A DNA stretch of 64,000 nucleotides from NORP240 sp046047495 (GCA_046047495.1 JBJOHV010000089.1:1-64000), one strand, 5' to 3'. Positions 27,339 to 37,136 are shown, numbered from the stretch's first letter. Notes: a model not told the origin generated them from the letters alone. Numbers and translations are program-made.

Positions 27339-27851
27339 TCAGGGGACCGGACCCGCGCTCAAATCGATTCCCGATACATCCGTGATGAAAATCTTCGACC
27401 ACTCGATCATGGCAACCCCGTGGGGAATCAGCCGGGACTGCAGCCAGGGCTCCGACTCGGATACGAAGGTCCCCGATAGAAAGATGGCCACCATCACGAT
27501 GATCATGCCCCGGGCCACACCGAAGGCACCACCCAGCAGGCGATCGGTAAACTTCATGCCGGTCGAATTCAGCAACTTGCCCATGAAATGGTTCAGCACC
27601 GTGCCTGCCATCATGGTGATGATGAACAGGATAGCGAATGCCGCCACATAACGGGTGGTATCCCCCTCCAGCAGGCCCTGCAGCAGCGGCGCCAGGTGCT
27701 CACTGTAAACCCTGGCCACGAACAGCGCTGCGACCCACGTCAACAACGAGAAAACTTCCTTTACCAGTCCCCGCCACAGCCCGAACAGGAACGAGATTCC
27801 GGTCACCGACAGAATCGCGATATCCACCCAGTTCAAGGCGATGGGGCTCAA
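27339..27851 (-). CDS. cvpA: CvpA family inner-membrane protein
   Basis: 170 residues with four predicted helices (for example IAILSVTGISFLFGLWRGL and AFAILFIITMMAGTVLNHF) and the family motif GGAFGVARGMIIV. CvpA is needed for colicin V production in E. coli and affects envelope stress resistance; its molecular role is unresolved. It is placed between the SPOR-domain gene (12-bp gap) and purF (42-bp gap), as in most gammaproteobacteria. Confidence 0.93.
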   Translation of the reverse strand: MSPIALNWVDIAILSVTGISFLFGLWRGLVKEVFSLLTWVAALFVARVYSEHLAPLLQGLLEGDTTRYVAAFAILFIITMMAGTVLNHFMGKLLNSTGMKFTDRLLGGAFGVARGMIIVMVAIFLSGTFVSESEPWLQSRLIPHGVAMIEWSKIFITDVSGIDLSAGPVP

Positions 27852-27863
27852 GCAGTTACCCTG

Positions 27864-28520
27864 TTACAAGGACTCGACTTCAAAGCGCACCACCATGCCA
27901 TTGAGCTGGAACTCATCACGCAACCGGGCACGCAGTTCATCCACCGCGCCACGGTCCAGCTGCGGGCCGACAAATACGGCGGTCAACTCCCCCTGCTGGG
28001 TAACGATCTGTCGTGTATAGGCCTTGTAGCCCTTGTCCAGCAGGCGCTGCAACAGGGCCTGGGCATTGCGTCCATCGGAAAACGATCCCAGACGCACACT
28101 CCAGCCTTGCGGCAGCCCCTGGGCGTCCAGCTGCAATACCGGCTCCGCCACCCCTGCAGGTTCGACTGTGGCCGTGGGCTCGACCGGGTCTTCGACAGCC
28201 AGCCGGGCTGCCGCGGGTTCCGGCGCTGCTGCCACGTCGTTGTCCAACGAGACAATGTCGGGTTCGATGACGACGCCGTCCACCACATCGTCAGGCACCA
28301 CGTCCTCCAGAGGCGCAGCCACCGGCGGAGGTGGATTCTCAAGAATGGGTCGGGAGGGATTGGCCTGGGCCATGGGGGCAATCACGGGCGGTTCAGGGAT
28401 GCGGCTGCTGACGGGGCGCTGGTAGCTGCCTTCGCCGTCAAAGATGATGGGCAGAAAGATGAGGGCCACGGCCAGCAGTACGAGAGTGCCCACAATGCGT
28501 TGTTTGGTGTTCTGATTCAC
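27864..28520 (-). CDS. dedD: SPOR domain protein (DedD-like)
   Basis: 218 residues. One N-terminal transmembrane helix (residues about 8-27, VGTLVLLAVALIFLPIIF) precedes a Pro/Val-rich periplasmic linker and a C-terminal SPOR domain (about 140-218, GWSVRLGSFSDGRNAQALLQRL). SPOR domains bind denuded glycan at the septum, and DedD contributes to constriction during cell division. It lies between folC (6-bp gap) and cvpA, the usual place for dedD. The match to DedD rests on topology and gene order because the linker is not conserved. Confidence 0.88.
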   Translation of the reverse strand: MNQNTKQRIVGTLVLLAVALIFLPIIFDGEGSYQRPVSSRIPEPPVIAPMAQANPSRPILENPPPPVAAPLEDVVPDDVVDGVVIEPDIVSLDNDVAAAPEPAAARLAVEDPVEPTATVEPAGVAEPVLQLDAQGLPQGWSVRLGSFSDGRNAQALLQRLLDKGYKAYTRQIVTQQGELTAVFVGPQLDRGAVDELRARLRDEFQLNGMVVRFEVESL

Positions 28521-28526
28521 CAGTGC

Positions 28527-29813
28527 TTAACCTGCATCCCCAGTCGTGATGGCACCGCGAACCGCGGCTACGGTAAAAAAAGATCCAGTGACCAGCACCA
28601 GGTCGATCCCGCCGGCGGTGACCGCGTCCCGGTAGGCCTCCTGCGGGTCGGCATACAACCGGGCGCTGCGCCTGAGCCCACAGTCATCCAGGAGGGCGGC
28701 CAGTTTTTCAACGGCCATGGCACGGGGCTGATCGACCCCGGCAATATACCAGATGTCCACCCGGGATTCTAAGTTTCCCAGGAATCCCCGCACATCTTTA
28801 TCGGCCATCATGGCCAGCACGGCAGCCACCTTCGGTGCCTGCGCCGACTGCTGCCCCAGGGCATGCAGATTGCGACTGATCAGGGCGGCCGCCGAGGGAT
28901 TGTGGCCCACATCGAAAATCACCCGCCGCCCTGTGGCTGGATCGCTGCGGACTTCAAAGCGACCCGGAACACTGACTCCTGCAATGGCTTCCCGAATGGC
29001 GATTTCAGGCAGATTCAACGGCAACAGGTTCAGGGCCTGCAGTGCCGCAGCGCAATTATCCCGGTGCAGGCGGCAGGCCGGCAGATTGTCGAGACGGCAC
29101 TCTCTGCCATCCGCCCCCTGCCCCCACCAATGCCAATGCCCCTGTTGCGCCGCCTGCCAGCCAAATTGCCGCTCCTGCTGCAGCAATACCGCGCTGATGT
29201 CTGCGGCGTGGCGGATGACGCTGGCGGGCAGTTCACGGTCGCCACACACCACCGGTCTGCCGCTGCGCATAATGCCGGCTTTCTCCCGACCGATGCTGTC
29301 CAGATCGGGCCCCAGCCACTCCTGATGATCGAGGCCCAGCTGGCTGATGATGGCCACGTCCGCATCGATGATATTTACCGCATCCAGACGCCCGCCCAGG
29401 CCCACTTCCAGGATGGCCACATCGAGGCTGGTCTCAGCCATGATGACCAGGGCCGCCAGGGTGCCGAACTCGAAATAGGTGAGGGATACGTCCCCGCGGG
29501 CAGCCGCAACTTTTTCGAATGCCCGGCACAGGGATTCGTCATCGATGTCCACGCCGTCGATACGCAGTCTTTCGTTATAACGATGGATATGGGGTGAAGT
29601 GTAGGCGCCGGTGCGATAGCCGGCCCGTAGCAACACGGCTTCGGTCACCGCCACGCAGGAGCCCTTGCCGTTGGTGCCGGCCACGGTGATCACCCACGGC
29701 GCCGGCCGCTGCAGCCCCAGGCGTGCGGCCGCGGTGCGGATGCGCTCCAGGCCCAGCTCGATTTCGGTGGGATGCAGGGACTGGATGGTTTGCAGCCAGC
29801 TGTCCAGGTTCAC
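28527..29813 (-). CDS. folC: Bifunctional folylpolyglutamate synthase/dihydrofolate synthase
   Basis: 428 residues, a normal FolC length. The P-loop is VAGTNGKGSCVAV (about residues 44-56), and YTSPHIHRYNERLRIDG, GLGGRLDAVN and FDVGHNPSAA are conserved Mur-ligase-type motifs. It adds glutamate to dihydropteroate and to folates in the cytoplasm. It follows accD with a 53-bp gap and is followed by the dedD gene 6 bp after its stop. Confidence 0.96.
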   Translation of the reverse strand: MNLDSWLQTIQSLHPTEIELGLERIRTAAARLGLQRPAPWVITVAGTNGKGSCVAVTEAVLLRAGYRTGAYTSPHIHRYNERLRIDGVDIDDESLCRAFEKVAAARGDVSLTYFEFGTLAALVIMAETSLDVAILEVGLGGRLDAVNIIDADVAIISQLGLDHQEWLGPDLDSIGREKAGIMRSGRPVVCGDRELPASVIRHAADISAVLLQQERQFGWQAAQQGHWHWWGQGADGRECRLDNLPACRLHRDNCAAALQALNLLPLNLPEIAIREAIAGVSVPGRFEVRSDPATGRRVIFDVGHNPSAAALISRNLHALGQQSAQAPKVAAVLAMMADKDVRGFLGNLESRVDIWYIAGVDQPRAMAVEKLAALLDDCGLRRSARLYADPQEAYRDAVTAGGIDLVLVTGSFFTVAAVRGAITTGDAG

Positions 29814-29866
29814 GGCAGGGATTCCTGACGGGTCAATGGCAATGGTGCAGTGCCCGCTTTACCGGC

Positions 29867-30733
29867 CTAGGAATGACGGTTGGCCAGCAGCTTCTGCAAC
29901 AGTGAATGGATGCGCTCCCGCATGTCCTTGCGGTGCACGATCATGTCGATGGCGCCATGCTCCAGCAGAAATTCACTGCGTTGAAAACCTTCGGGCAGTT
30001 TGACCCGCACTGTCTGGCGGATCACGTCGGGGCCGGTGAAGCCCACCAGCGCATTGGGTTCGGCGATATTGATATCGCCCATGATGGCGAGACTGGCGGA
30101 CACCCCGCCGTACACCGGATCCACCAGGACGGAAATGAACGGCAGACCCTGACTGCGCAAGCGCTGCACGGCCGCCGCCGTCTTGGCCATCTGCATCAGG
30201 GAAACCAGGGCCTCCTGCATGCGGGCACCGCCACTGGTGGAGAAGCACACCAGGGGCAGATTATTGGCGATACAGGTGTTCACGGCCGCGGTGAACTTGG
30301 CACCCACCACCGACCCCATGGAACCGCCGATGAAACCGAATTCGAAGGCCGCCACCACCAGCTCCAGGCCCTGCACCTGCCCCCGCATGACGATCAGGGC
30401 ATCCTTTTCGCCGGTGCTTTTCTGGGCGGCGCTGAGACGGTCCTTGTAGCGCTTCAGGTCCTTGAACTTCAGAATGTCCACCGGCTGCATGTCGGCGTTG
30501 AGTTCCTGCTGGGCATCCCCGTCCAGGAATAACTGCAGCCTTCGCCGGGCCGTGATGCGCATGTGGTGATCGCACTTGGGACACACATCCAGGTTGCGCT
30601 CCAGCTCCCCCTTGTACAGGGTTTGATCGCAACGGGGGCATTTTTTCCACAACCCCTCAGGCACACTGGCCTTGGCTTTGGCGCCCGCAGAGGTGCTGGA
30701 AATGGAGGGCAGGATCTTGTCTATCCAACTCAT
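29867..30733 (-). CDS. accD: Acetyl-CoA carboxylase carboxyltransferase subunit beta
   Basis: 288 residues. The N-terminal zinc ribbon has four cysteines as C-P-R-C and C-P-K-C about 18 residues apart (residues about 34-56), followed by the carboxyltransferase domain with GGSMGSVVGAKF and CFSTSGGARMQEAL. It pairs with AccA, which is not in the window, to transfer carboxyl from biotin to acetyl-CoA in fatty-acid synthesis. The gene lies between trpA and folC, as is common in gammaproteobacteria. Confidence 0.97.
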   Translation of the reverse strand: MSWIDKILPSISSTSAGAKAKASVPEGLWKKCPRCDQTLYKGELERNLDVCPKCDHHMRITARRRLQLFLDGDAQQELNADMQPVDILKFKDLKRYKDRLSAAQKSTGEKDALIVMRGQVQGLELVVAAFEFGFIGGSMGSVVGAKFTAAVNTCIANNLPLVCFSTSGGARMQEALVSLMQMAKTAAAVQRLRSQGLPFISVLVDPVYGGVSASLAIMGDINIAEPNALVGFTGPDVIRQTVRVKLPEGFQRSEFLLEHGAIDMIVHRKDMRERIHSLLQKLLANRHS

Positions 30734-30819
30734 GGCTTTAATGTTTCTCTAAAGGGATCAACAGGATATATCAATCAATTCAAGTAATGAAGGCAGAATT
30801 TTTTCAGCCGGATCGGCCC

Positions 30820-31644
30820 TCACCCGGCTTTGCCTGCATCCATGGCCCGGCGGCTGTCAGCAATCACCGACACGGTGGCGACGATCCCGCTGTCATTGAC
30901 CGCTGGCTTACCGCTCAGACCGGCTATCCGCTCCACCAGGGCACTGCCGATCACCACCCCATCGGCCAAATCCGCCATGGCCGCCGCGGCGGCGGCGTCC
31001 TTGATACCAAAACCGATCACCAGCGGCAATGAGGTCATGGCCCGCAGGCGCGCCACATTGGTGCGAATGGACCGGGTGTCACTGATGGCGGCACCCGTGA
31101 CCCCTTTCAGGGAGACGTAGTACAGATAGCCCGTGCATTGCGCCACGATGGCCGCAGCCCGCTGATCGCTGGTGGTGGGCGCCACCAGGAACACGGTGTC
31201 GATGTGCCGTTCCCGAAGCAGGGGCGCCAGACCGGCGGCTTCCCTGGGCGGCAGATCCACCAGCAGCACACCATCCACCCCGGCCGCGGCCGCAGTGTCG
31301 GCAAAGGCCTGATAACCCATGATTTCCACCGGATTCAGATAACCCATCAACACCACGGGGGTGTCGGCATCCGTGACCCGGAAGCGGGACACCAGGTCCA
31401 GCACATCACGCAGGCGGGTGCCGGCGGCCAGGGCTCGCTCGGACGCCAGTTGGATCACCGGCCCGTCCGAGGAGGGATCGCTGAACGGCATGCCCAGTTC
31501 GATGATGTCGGCGCCGGCCTTTACCAGGCCATGCATCAGACGCAGGCTGGTGTCCAGATCGGGATCACCGGCCACCAGATAGGGGATCAGCAACTTACGG
31601 CCAGCGGCCTGGCGTTGTTGGATGCGTGCTGGGATTCGGCTCAT
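30820..31644 (-). CDS. trpA: Tryptophan synthase alpha subunit
   Basis: 274 residues from the ATG at 31644 (MSRIPARIQQRQ); a longer frame to 31704 overlaps trpB and is rejected. The catalytic Glu is in DIIELGMPFSDPSSDGP and the catalytic Asp in the GVLLVDLPPREA strand. The phosphate-binding end is VIGFGIKDAA and GVVIGSALV. It cleaves indole-glycerol phosphate to indole for channelling to TrpB. The start is 10 bp after the trpB stop and accD follows 86 bp downstream. Confidence 0.96.
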   Translation of the reverse strand: MSRIPARIQQRQAAGRKLLIPYLVAGDPDLDTSLRLMHGLVKAGADIIELGMPFSDPSSDGPVIQLASERALAAGTRLRDVLDLVSRFRVTDADTPVVLMGYLNPVEIMGYQAFADTAAAAGVDGVLLVDLPPREAAGLAPLLRERHIDTVFLVAPTTSDQRAAAIVAQCTGYLYYVSLKGVTGAAISDTRSIRTNVARLRAMTSLPLVIGFGIKDAAAAAAMADLADGVVIGSALVERIAGLSGKPAVNDSGIVATVSVIADSRRAMDAGKAG

Positions 31645-31654
31645 GACAGCTGGC

Positions 31655-32887
31655 TCACAGTGTGATGCCATCCAGCTGGGCCACGGTGTGAATGTCCTTG
31701 TCACCCCGCCCGCTGAGATTCACCACGATGATCTTGTCCGGCCCCAGGGTTTTCGCCAGCTGCCGGGAGTAGGCGATGGCATGGGCCGACTCCAGGGCCG
31801 GGATGATGCCTTCCAGACGGGTCAGGTCACGGAAGCCCTGCAGGGCTTCGGCGTCGGTGGCGGAAACGTACTGGGCCCGACCCATGTCCTTCAGCCAGGC
31901 ATGCTCCGGACCGACACCGGGATAATCCAGTCCCGCGGACACGGAATGGGTATCCATGATCTGGCCGTTGGCATCGGTCATGAGGTAGGTGCGGTTGCCG
32001 TGCAGCACACCGGGCTTGCCGTCGCTGAGAGGTGCGGCATGCCTGCCGGTGCCAAGGCCCAGACCACCCGCCTCCACACCGTACATGGCCACCCCGGTGT
32101 CATGGAGGAAGGGATGAAACAGGCCGATGGCGTTGGAACCGCCACCCACGCAGGCCACCAGGGCATCGGGCAGGCGGCCGAATTCCTCCAGGGACTGGGC
32201 CCGTGCCTCCCGGCCGATCACGCACTGAAAATCCCTCACCAGTTGCGGATAGGGGTGGGGACCGGCCACGGTGCCTATCATGTAATAAGTGTTATCCACA
32301 TTGGTGGCCCAGTCGCGCAGGGCCTCGTTCATGGCGTCTTTCAATGTACGGGAGCCGGATGTCACAGATATCACATTGGCGCCCAGCAATTTCATGCGAA
32401 ACACATTGGCTGCCTGGCGCTTGACGTCGTCCGCACCCATATAGACGTGGCACTCCAATCCCAGGCGCGCGGCCACGGTTGCGCTCGCCACTCCGTGCTG
32501 CCCTGCCCCGGTCTCGGCAATGATGCGGGTCTTGCCCATGTGCTTGGCAAGCAGGGCCTGCCCGATGGTGTTGTTGACCTTGTGGGCGCCTGTGTGATTC
32601 AGATCCTCCCGTTTCAGGTATATCCTGGCACCTCCGGAGGCACGGGTAAGCCGCTCGGCAAAATACAATGGCGAAGGACGCCCCACGAAATACTTGAGAT
32701 CCCTTTCATACTCGGCCCAGAAGGCCGGGTCCCTGGACAACTGCTGATAGACGCGATCGAGTTCTTCCACCGCGGCCACCAGGGTTTCGCCCACGAAGGT
32801 GCCGCCATAGGGACCGAAGTGCCCGAACTCATCGGGACCGGCCAGGGGATCGTTCTGCACCGCTGCCGCGGTTTGCTTGCTTGCCAC
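31655..32887 (-). CDS. trpB: Tryptophan synthase beta subunit
   Basis: 410 residues. The PLP-lysine motif is LNHTGAHKVNNTIGQ, and ETGAGQHGVA and CVGGGSNAIGLF, the glycine-rich phosphate loop, are intact. It condenses indole with serine. trpF lies 5 bp upstream and trpA 10 bp downstream, forming the compact trpFBA segment that gammaproteobacteria of this type keep apart from trpEGDC. Confidence 0.97.
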   Translation of the reverse strand: MASKQTAAAVQNDPLAGPDEFGHFGPYGGTFVGETLVAAVEELDRVYQQLSRDPAFWAEYERDLKYFVGRPSPLYFAERLTRASGGARIYLKREDLNHTGAHKVNNTIGQALLAKHMGKTRIIAETGAGQHGVASATVAARLGLECHVYMGADDVKRQAANVFRMKLLGANVISVTSGSRTLKDAMNEALRDWATNVDNTYYMIGTVAGPHPYPQLVRDFQCVIGREARAQSLEEFGRLPDALVACVGGGSNAIGLFHPFLHDTGVAMYGVEAGGLGLGTGRHAAPLSDGKPGVLHGNRTYLMTDANGQIMDTHSVSAGLDYPGVGPEHAWLKDMGRAQYVSATDAEALQGFRDLTRLEGIIPALESAHAIAYSRQLAKTLGPDKIIVVNLSGRGDKDIHTVAQLDGITL

Positions 32888-32892
32888 TGTAG

Positions 32893-33573
32893 TTACCTCT
32901 GGTGATGGAGCCGGGTGTCGGCTTCGCGCACGGTGGCGATGAAGCGCTCCATCTTCATCGCGTCCTTGATGCCGGGGGCTGCCTCCACCCCACTGCTGAC
33001 GTCTACGCCCCAGGGCCGCACCTGGATGATGGCCTCGCCAACATTGTCGGCCGTGAGTCCGCCGGCCAGCACCAGGGAGTCATGTCCCTGTGTCACCGCC
33101 CGCCGGGCGATGGACCAGTCGAAGGACCTGCCTGTGCCACCGGCTGCCTGGGGATCATAGGCATCCAGCAGGATGGTCGCGACACCCTGATAGGCGGCGA
33201 GACTGTCCAGGGCACTGCTGTCCTGCACCCGGATGGCCTTGAGGCGGGGCAAGGGGAAGCCCTGAATGAATACAGCCGGCTCCTGGCCGTGGAACTGCAG
33301 ACATTGCACCAGGCCGCTGGCCAGGATGGCATGCACCTGGGCAGGTTCCGGATTGACCACCAGTCCTACCACCGTGACGAACGGTGGCAGATCCTTCAGC
33401 AAGGCGGTGATCATGGACGGTTTCACCGCCCGCGGGCTGCTGTCGTGAAAAACCAGACCGATGGCATCCGCTCCCAGGCGGGCAGCCGCCAGGGCGTCCT
33501 CGTTACGGGTGATTCCACAGATTTTTATGCGGGTTCTGGGCAAGGCCGGCGCAGGTCCTTCAAAGCGCTGCAT
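32893..33573 (-). CDS. trpF: Phosphoribosylanthranilate isomerase
   Basis: 226 residues. The catalytic Cys is in KICGITRNEDA (about residues 17-27), the general acid Asp in LLDAYDP, and the phosphate-binding end is LAGGLTADNV and VDVSSGVE. This is a (beta/alpha)8 enzyme converting phosphoribosylanthranilate to CdRP. Its first codon lies one base after the truA stop, so it is probably coupled to truA translation. Confidence 0.96.
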   Translation of the reverse strand: MQRFEGPAPALPRTRIKICGITRNEDALAAARLGADAIGLVFHDSSPRAVKPSMITALLKDLPPFVTVVGLVVNPEPAQVHAILASGLVQCLQFHGQEPAVFIQGFPLPRLKAIRVQDSSALDSLAAYQGVATILLDAYDPQAAGGTGRSFDWSIARRAVTQGHDSLVLAGGLTADNVGEAIIQVRPWGVDVSSGVEAAPGIKDAMKMERFIATVREADTRLHHQR

Positions 33574-33574
33574 T

Positions 33575-34423
33575 CTAGCAAAAAAGCCCTGCCGGGCCTA
33601 CCGGGGCATAGGGCTGCAGAAACAATGGCCCCAGGGGCAGCTGCGGCAGGCCAAAGCGTTCAGGGTAGCTCACCTGCACCAGGTACAGGCCATCAGGAGG
33701 CGCGGTCACGCCACCGGAACTGCGGTCCCGACCGCGCAACAGCTCACCGGCCCAGCCCGGCGGCTGACGCCCGCCACCGATCTCCAGCAACACCCCCACC
33801 ACATTGCGCACCATGTGCTGCAAAAAGGCATTGGCCTGGATGTCCACCACGATGAAGCGGTTGTGCTCGCCGACGTTGAGCCAGTGCACACAGCGGCTGG
33901 CGCTGCGGGACTGACAGCCGGCAGCCCGGAAGGCGCTGAAATCGTTTTCCCCCAGCAGCAGTTGGCCGGCGGCATGCATGGCGGCCACATCCAGCCCCTG
34001 GCGCCAGTGGGTGACCTTGCCGGCCAGGATGGCGGAAGCCACCGGCGCGATCGTCAACAGGTACAGATAGCGACGTGCCACGGCGGAGAAACGGGCATGG
34101 AAGTCCTCGTCGACGGCGCGGGCCCAGACGACCCGCACCGTGTCCGGCAACTGACTGTTGGTTCCCATCACCCAGGCCTTTTCGCCACGGTCGACCGCAC
34201 AATCGAAATGGGCCACCTGGCCCGTGGCATGAACACCGCTGTCGGTGCGGCCGGCACAATGCAGACGCACGGGATGATCGGCCACTTTGGCGAGGGCCTG
34301 CTCGAGGGCAAGTTGTACGGTGGGTCGGGCGGGATCGCCCTGTAACTGCCAGCCGGCGAAGCGGCTGCCATCATATTCGACGCCGATGGCAACCCGCCGC
34401 GGAGTGCGGGGGTTACTCGGCAT
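33575..34423 (-). CDS. truA: tRNA pseudouridine(38-40) synthase
   Basis: 282 residues. The catalytic Asp is in CAGRTDSGVHA (about residue 61), with GVEYDGSRFAGWQ at the start and FLQHMVRNVVG near the end. It makes pseudouridine at positions 38-40 of many tRNA anticodon arms. Its ATG overlaps the 3' end of fimV by 11 bp, and trpF begins one base after its stop. Confidence 0.96.
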   Translation of the reverse strand: MPSNPRTPRRVAIGVEYDGSRFAGWQLQGDPARPTVQLALEQALAKVADHPVRLHCAGRTDSGVHATGQVAHFDCAVDRGEKAWVMGTNSQLPDTVRVVWARAVDEDFHARFSAVARRYLYLLTIAPVASAILAGKVTHWRQGLDVAAMHAAGQLLLGENDFSAFRAAGCQSRSASRCVHWLNVGEHNRFIVVDIQANAFLQHMVRNVVGVLLEIGGGRQPPGWAGELLRGRDRSSGGVTAPPDGLYLVQVSYPERFGLPQLPLGPLFLQPYAPVGPAGLFC

Positions 34424-37136
34424 CCGATTTGTTGAGGGATTCCAGCAGATCGCGGGCTTCTTTCACCTGGTCGGCATTGCCTTCCTTGATGACCTCATCC
34501 AGGATCTCGCGGGCTCCTTCCACGTCACCCATCTTCTGGTAGGCATAGGCCAGCTCCAGTTTGGTGGCGGCCTCGTCATCCATCGACAGGAAGTCCAGAT
34601 CCTCTTCCAGGTCCGGCAGGCTGGAGGACGATATCGCGGTGTCCTCCTCGTCCAGGGATTCCACCGCAGTCTCGGCATCGAGCGCTTCCACGTCGTCGCC
34701 CAGGTCGAACTCCACATCGTCGAAATCATCATCGGCCGCCATGGCCATGGCGGCCTCGCCTTCCGACTCGGGTTCATGGTCTGCGGGCTCGTCCGCTGCC
34801 TCGTCATCCAGGTCGAAGTCAAAGCTCTCGACCTCCAGCTCTTCTTCGGCAGGCGCTGCCACGGGCGCGGCGGGTTCCGGCTTGCTGCTCTTGAACTCCA
34901 CTGCCTCCGGTGCCGGCTCAGGCTCTGCCTCGACCTCGGTGTCGGCGGTACCCTCTTCCTCCTCTCCCAGATCGAACGTGATGGACATTTCATCGTCATT
35001 CATATCGAAGGAGTCGAGTGTGAAGTCGTCCTCGGCGGCTGCCTGGGCCGGTGCCGGGGTTACGGTGGTGACGGCGGGCCTGGCCGGCGCGGGTTCCGGG
35101 GCCGCCGGTTGCTCCGGTTCATCGGGCTCGCCCAGATCAAAATCCAGGTCTTCAAATTCACTGGCTGGGGTGCCGGCCGTCAGGGACTCGTCGTCGCTTT
35201 CCTCTTCATCCACCAGCTCATCGGGGGACTCCCCCAGATCCGCCTCATCATCCAGGGAGTCCAGATCGAAATCCACGACGGCCGCCGTCTCCTCGTCCTC
35301 CAGGTCATCCAGCGCCAGGGACTCGTCCAGACCGGACTCTTCGTAGTCCTCGTCGTCATCAAATTCGGTTGCGCCGGCAACCCTGTCGTCCTGGACATCA
35401 GGGGCGCGCTCGTCCCGGGTGTACTCGTCATATTCATCCGGCAGGCTGAGGATTTCACTCAGTTCACTGTCCAGATCCTGGGCCTTGTTGGCCTTGCCCG
35501 CCGCGACACCGGCGACTGCTGCTTTCACCGTGGACTTCGCCGCACCGGCGGCCGGTTCGTCGCTGTCCGCGGCCACCAGCTCATCCAGATCCTCGTCAAA
35601 TTTCTCGGCGGAGGACTTGCCACGGCGCATCAGCAGCAATACCAGTCCCAGTACCGCCACCACCACACCGCCGATGATGAACAGGGTGCTGCCACCCAGC
35701 AGTCCCATCAGGGTGTCCACCAGCCCGGGGCGTGCCGCCGGTTGCTGGGCTTCCACCATCTGCGCGGCGGCGGCCTGGGCTGCGGCATCCGCCAGGGACT
35801 GCTGCAACTCCGCCAGTTGCTGGTCCTGCAGGGTGATGATCTCCATGGCAGAGGCTATCTGGGATTCCAGGTCATCCAGACGGGAGAGCAGTTCCTCCCG
35901 CTCGATGCGGGAGCGATCGATCTCCTCTTCGCGCACCGCGAGCTGGTTTTCCAGGGCGGTGATGCGGGCATCCAGTTCTGCGTTCTCGGCTTCCAGGGCT
36001 GTGCCCACGCCGCTGTCGGTGCTGTCCGCATCCTCGGCGGTCACCACACTCAGTTGACCCTGGGGCCCCTGATCCACGGCGGTCGGGCCGCTGGCGGGTG
36101 CCGCCAGGGGCTGGGCGCCCAATTGGGCGGTTTGTTGATTCTGCCGCACGACTTCCGACACGGCCTGCTGCTGATCCACCGACTGGATGGCGCTGAAATC
36201 GGGGATGCGCAACACCTGCCCGGAGCGCAGCAGGTTGATGTTGCCGCCGATGAAGGCATCGGGATTGAGACGCTGGATGGCCAGCATGGTCTGCTGCATG
36301 GACACCGAGTCATCGGGCCGTACCCGCAGGGCGATATCCCACAGGGTGTCTGCCGCCTGGGTGGTGATGGTTTCCTCGGCAGCCACCACCGGTGCAGGGG
36401 TGGGTGTGGGCACCGGGGTCGGGACAGGAGTGGGTACCGGGGTCGCCGCCGGCTGGGTACTCACCTGACTCTGGGTATCAATCTGAGGGGCCGGTGCGGC
36501 AGGGGCAGCGGGTGCCGCAGCCACCGCCTCGGGGGCCGGAGCCTGGGGAACCGGGGTGCTTTCCGGCGCAGCCGGTTGGGGTGCCGCCTGGGCCACCGGT
36601 GCCGCGGGAGGCGCAACGGCCGTGGTCTCCGGCACTACCGGGCGCGGTGCCGGTTGGGTTGCGGGTGGCTGCAGGCTGGGGCTGATGGGCTGTTGTACCG
36701 CCGGGGCCGTCACGGCGCCACCATCCTGGAATACCGGCAGGTCCAGCAGGATCGTGTGTTCGCTGAGGATGCGCCCGCTGGGCCAGCGGGTGTCCAGAAT
36801 GAAGCTCAGATAGGGTTCGCGGACGATCTGGCTGGTGGTGAGCACCGCGTAAACGCTGCCTCCGGACTGCTCGATGGAGAAGCGCATATTGGACAGGAAA
36901 CTGTCCCGAGCGATGTTGAAACGTTCGAATTCCGAGGGGGATGCCAGGCTGATGGAAATCTGGTCGAGCTCGACGTTACCGATCTGCAGGATCTCGATCC
37001 GAGCCCGCAGCGGTTGATTGAGCGCGGATTCGACCGTGATGGTACCGAGACCTAAGGCATAGACCTGGGACGCCAGACACAAAAAAATCGTGCCGATCAG
37101 CACCGTTGCTTTACGTACTTTCTGCAAGATACCCAC
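34413..37136 (-). CDS. fimV: FimV-like polar hub protein
   Basis: 907 residues with a GTG start at 37136. A signal-like hydrophobic N-terminus leads to LGLGTITVESALNQPLRARIE, the FimV opening. A Pro/Ala-rich segment with PTP-VPTP repeats follows, then a LysM domain near 290-345 (TLWDIALRVRPDDSVSM). A coiled coil (about 375-455) comes before one transmembrane helix (LFIIGGVVVAVLGLVLLLM). The cytoplasmic half is very acidic (many D/E repeats) and ends in the conserved FimV TPR motif (KLELAYAYQKMGDVEGAREIL). FimV organises the cell pole for type IV pili and c-di-GMP or cAMP signalling. It follows asd, with a TATAAT-like -10 at 37210-37215. Confidence 0.93.
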   Translation of the reverse strand: MGILQKVRKATVLIGTIFLCLASQVYALGLGTITVESALNQPLRARIEILQIGNVELDQISISLASPSEFERFNIARDSFLSNMRFSIEQSGGSVYAVLTTSQIVREPYLSFILDTRWPSGRILSEHTILLDLPVFQDGGAVTAPAVQQPISPSLQPPATQPAPRPVVPETTAVAPPAAPVAQAAPQPAAPESTPVPQAPAPEAVAAAPAAPAAPAPQIDTQSQVSTQPAATPVPTPVPTPVPTPTPAPVVAAEETITTQAADTLWDIALRVRPDDSVSMQQTMLAIQRLNPDAFIGGNINLLRSGQVLRIPDFSAIQSVDQQQAVSEVVRQNQQTAQLGAQPLAAPASGPTAVDQGPQGQLSVVTAEDADSTDSGVGTALEAENAELDARITALENQLAVREEEIDRSRIEREELLSRLDDLESQIASAMEIITLQDQQLAELQQSLADAAAQAAAAQMVEAQQPAARPGLVDTLMGLLGGSTLFIIGGVVVAVLGLVLLLMRRGKSSAEKFDEDLDELVAADSDEPAAGAAKSTVKAAVAGVAAGKANKAQDLDSELSEILSLPDEYDEYTRDERAPDVQDDRVAGATEFDDDEDYEESGLDESLALDDLEDEETAAVVDFDLDSLDDEADLGESPDELVDEEESDDESLTAGTPASEFEDLDFDLGEPDEPEQPAAPEPAPARPAVTTVTPAPAQAAAEDDFTLDSFDMNDDEMSITFDLGEEEEGTADTEVEAEPEPAPEAVEFKSSKPEPAAPVAAPAEEELEVESFDFDLDDEAADEPADHEPESEGEAAMAMAADDDFDDVEFDLGDDVEALDAETAVESLDEEDTAISSSSLPDLEEDLDFLSMDDEAATKLELAYAYQKMGDVEGAREILDEVIKEGNADQVKEARDLLESLNKSDAE

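Noticed and set aside
25608..27479. A 623-codon plus-strand frame opposite purF
   Set aside because: purF is unambiguous, and the opposite frame is low in domain-like content.
30820..31704. Longer trpA start at 31704
   Set aside because: The extra residues lie within trpB; the ATG at 31644 gives the standard TrpA N-terminus.
34287..37055. A 922-codon plus-strand open frame opposite fimV
   Set aside because: It is antisense to the acidic FimV repeats; the translated Gly/Arg/Leu-rich sequence has no recognisable motif.
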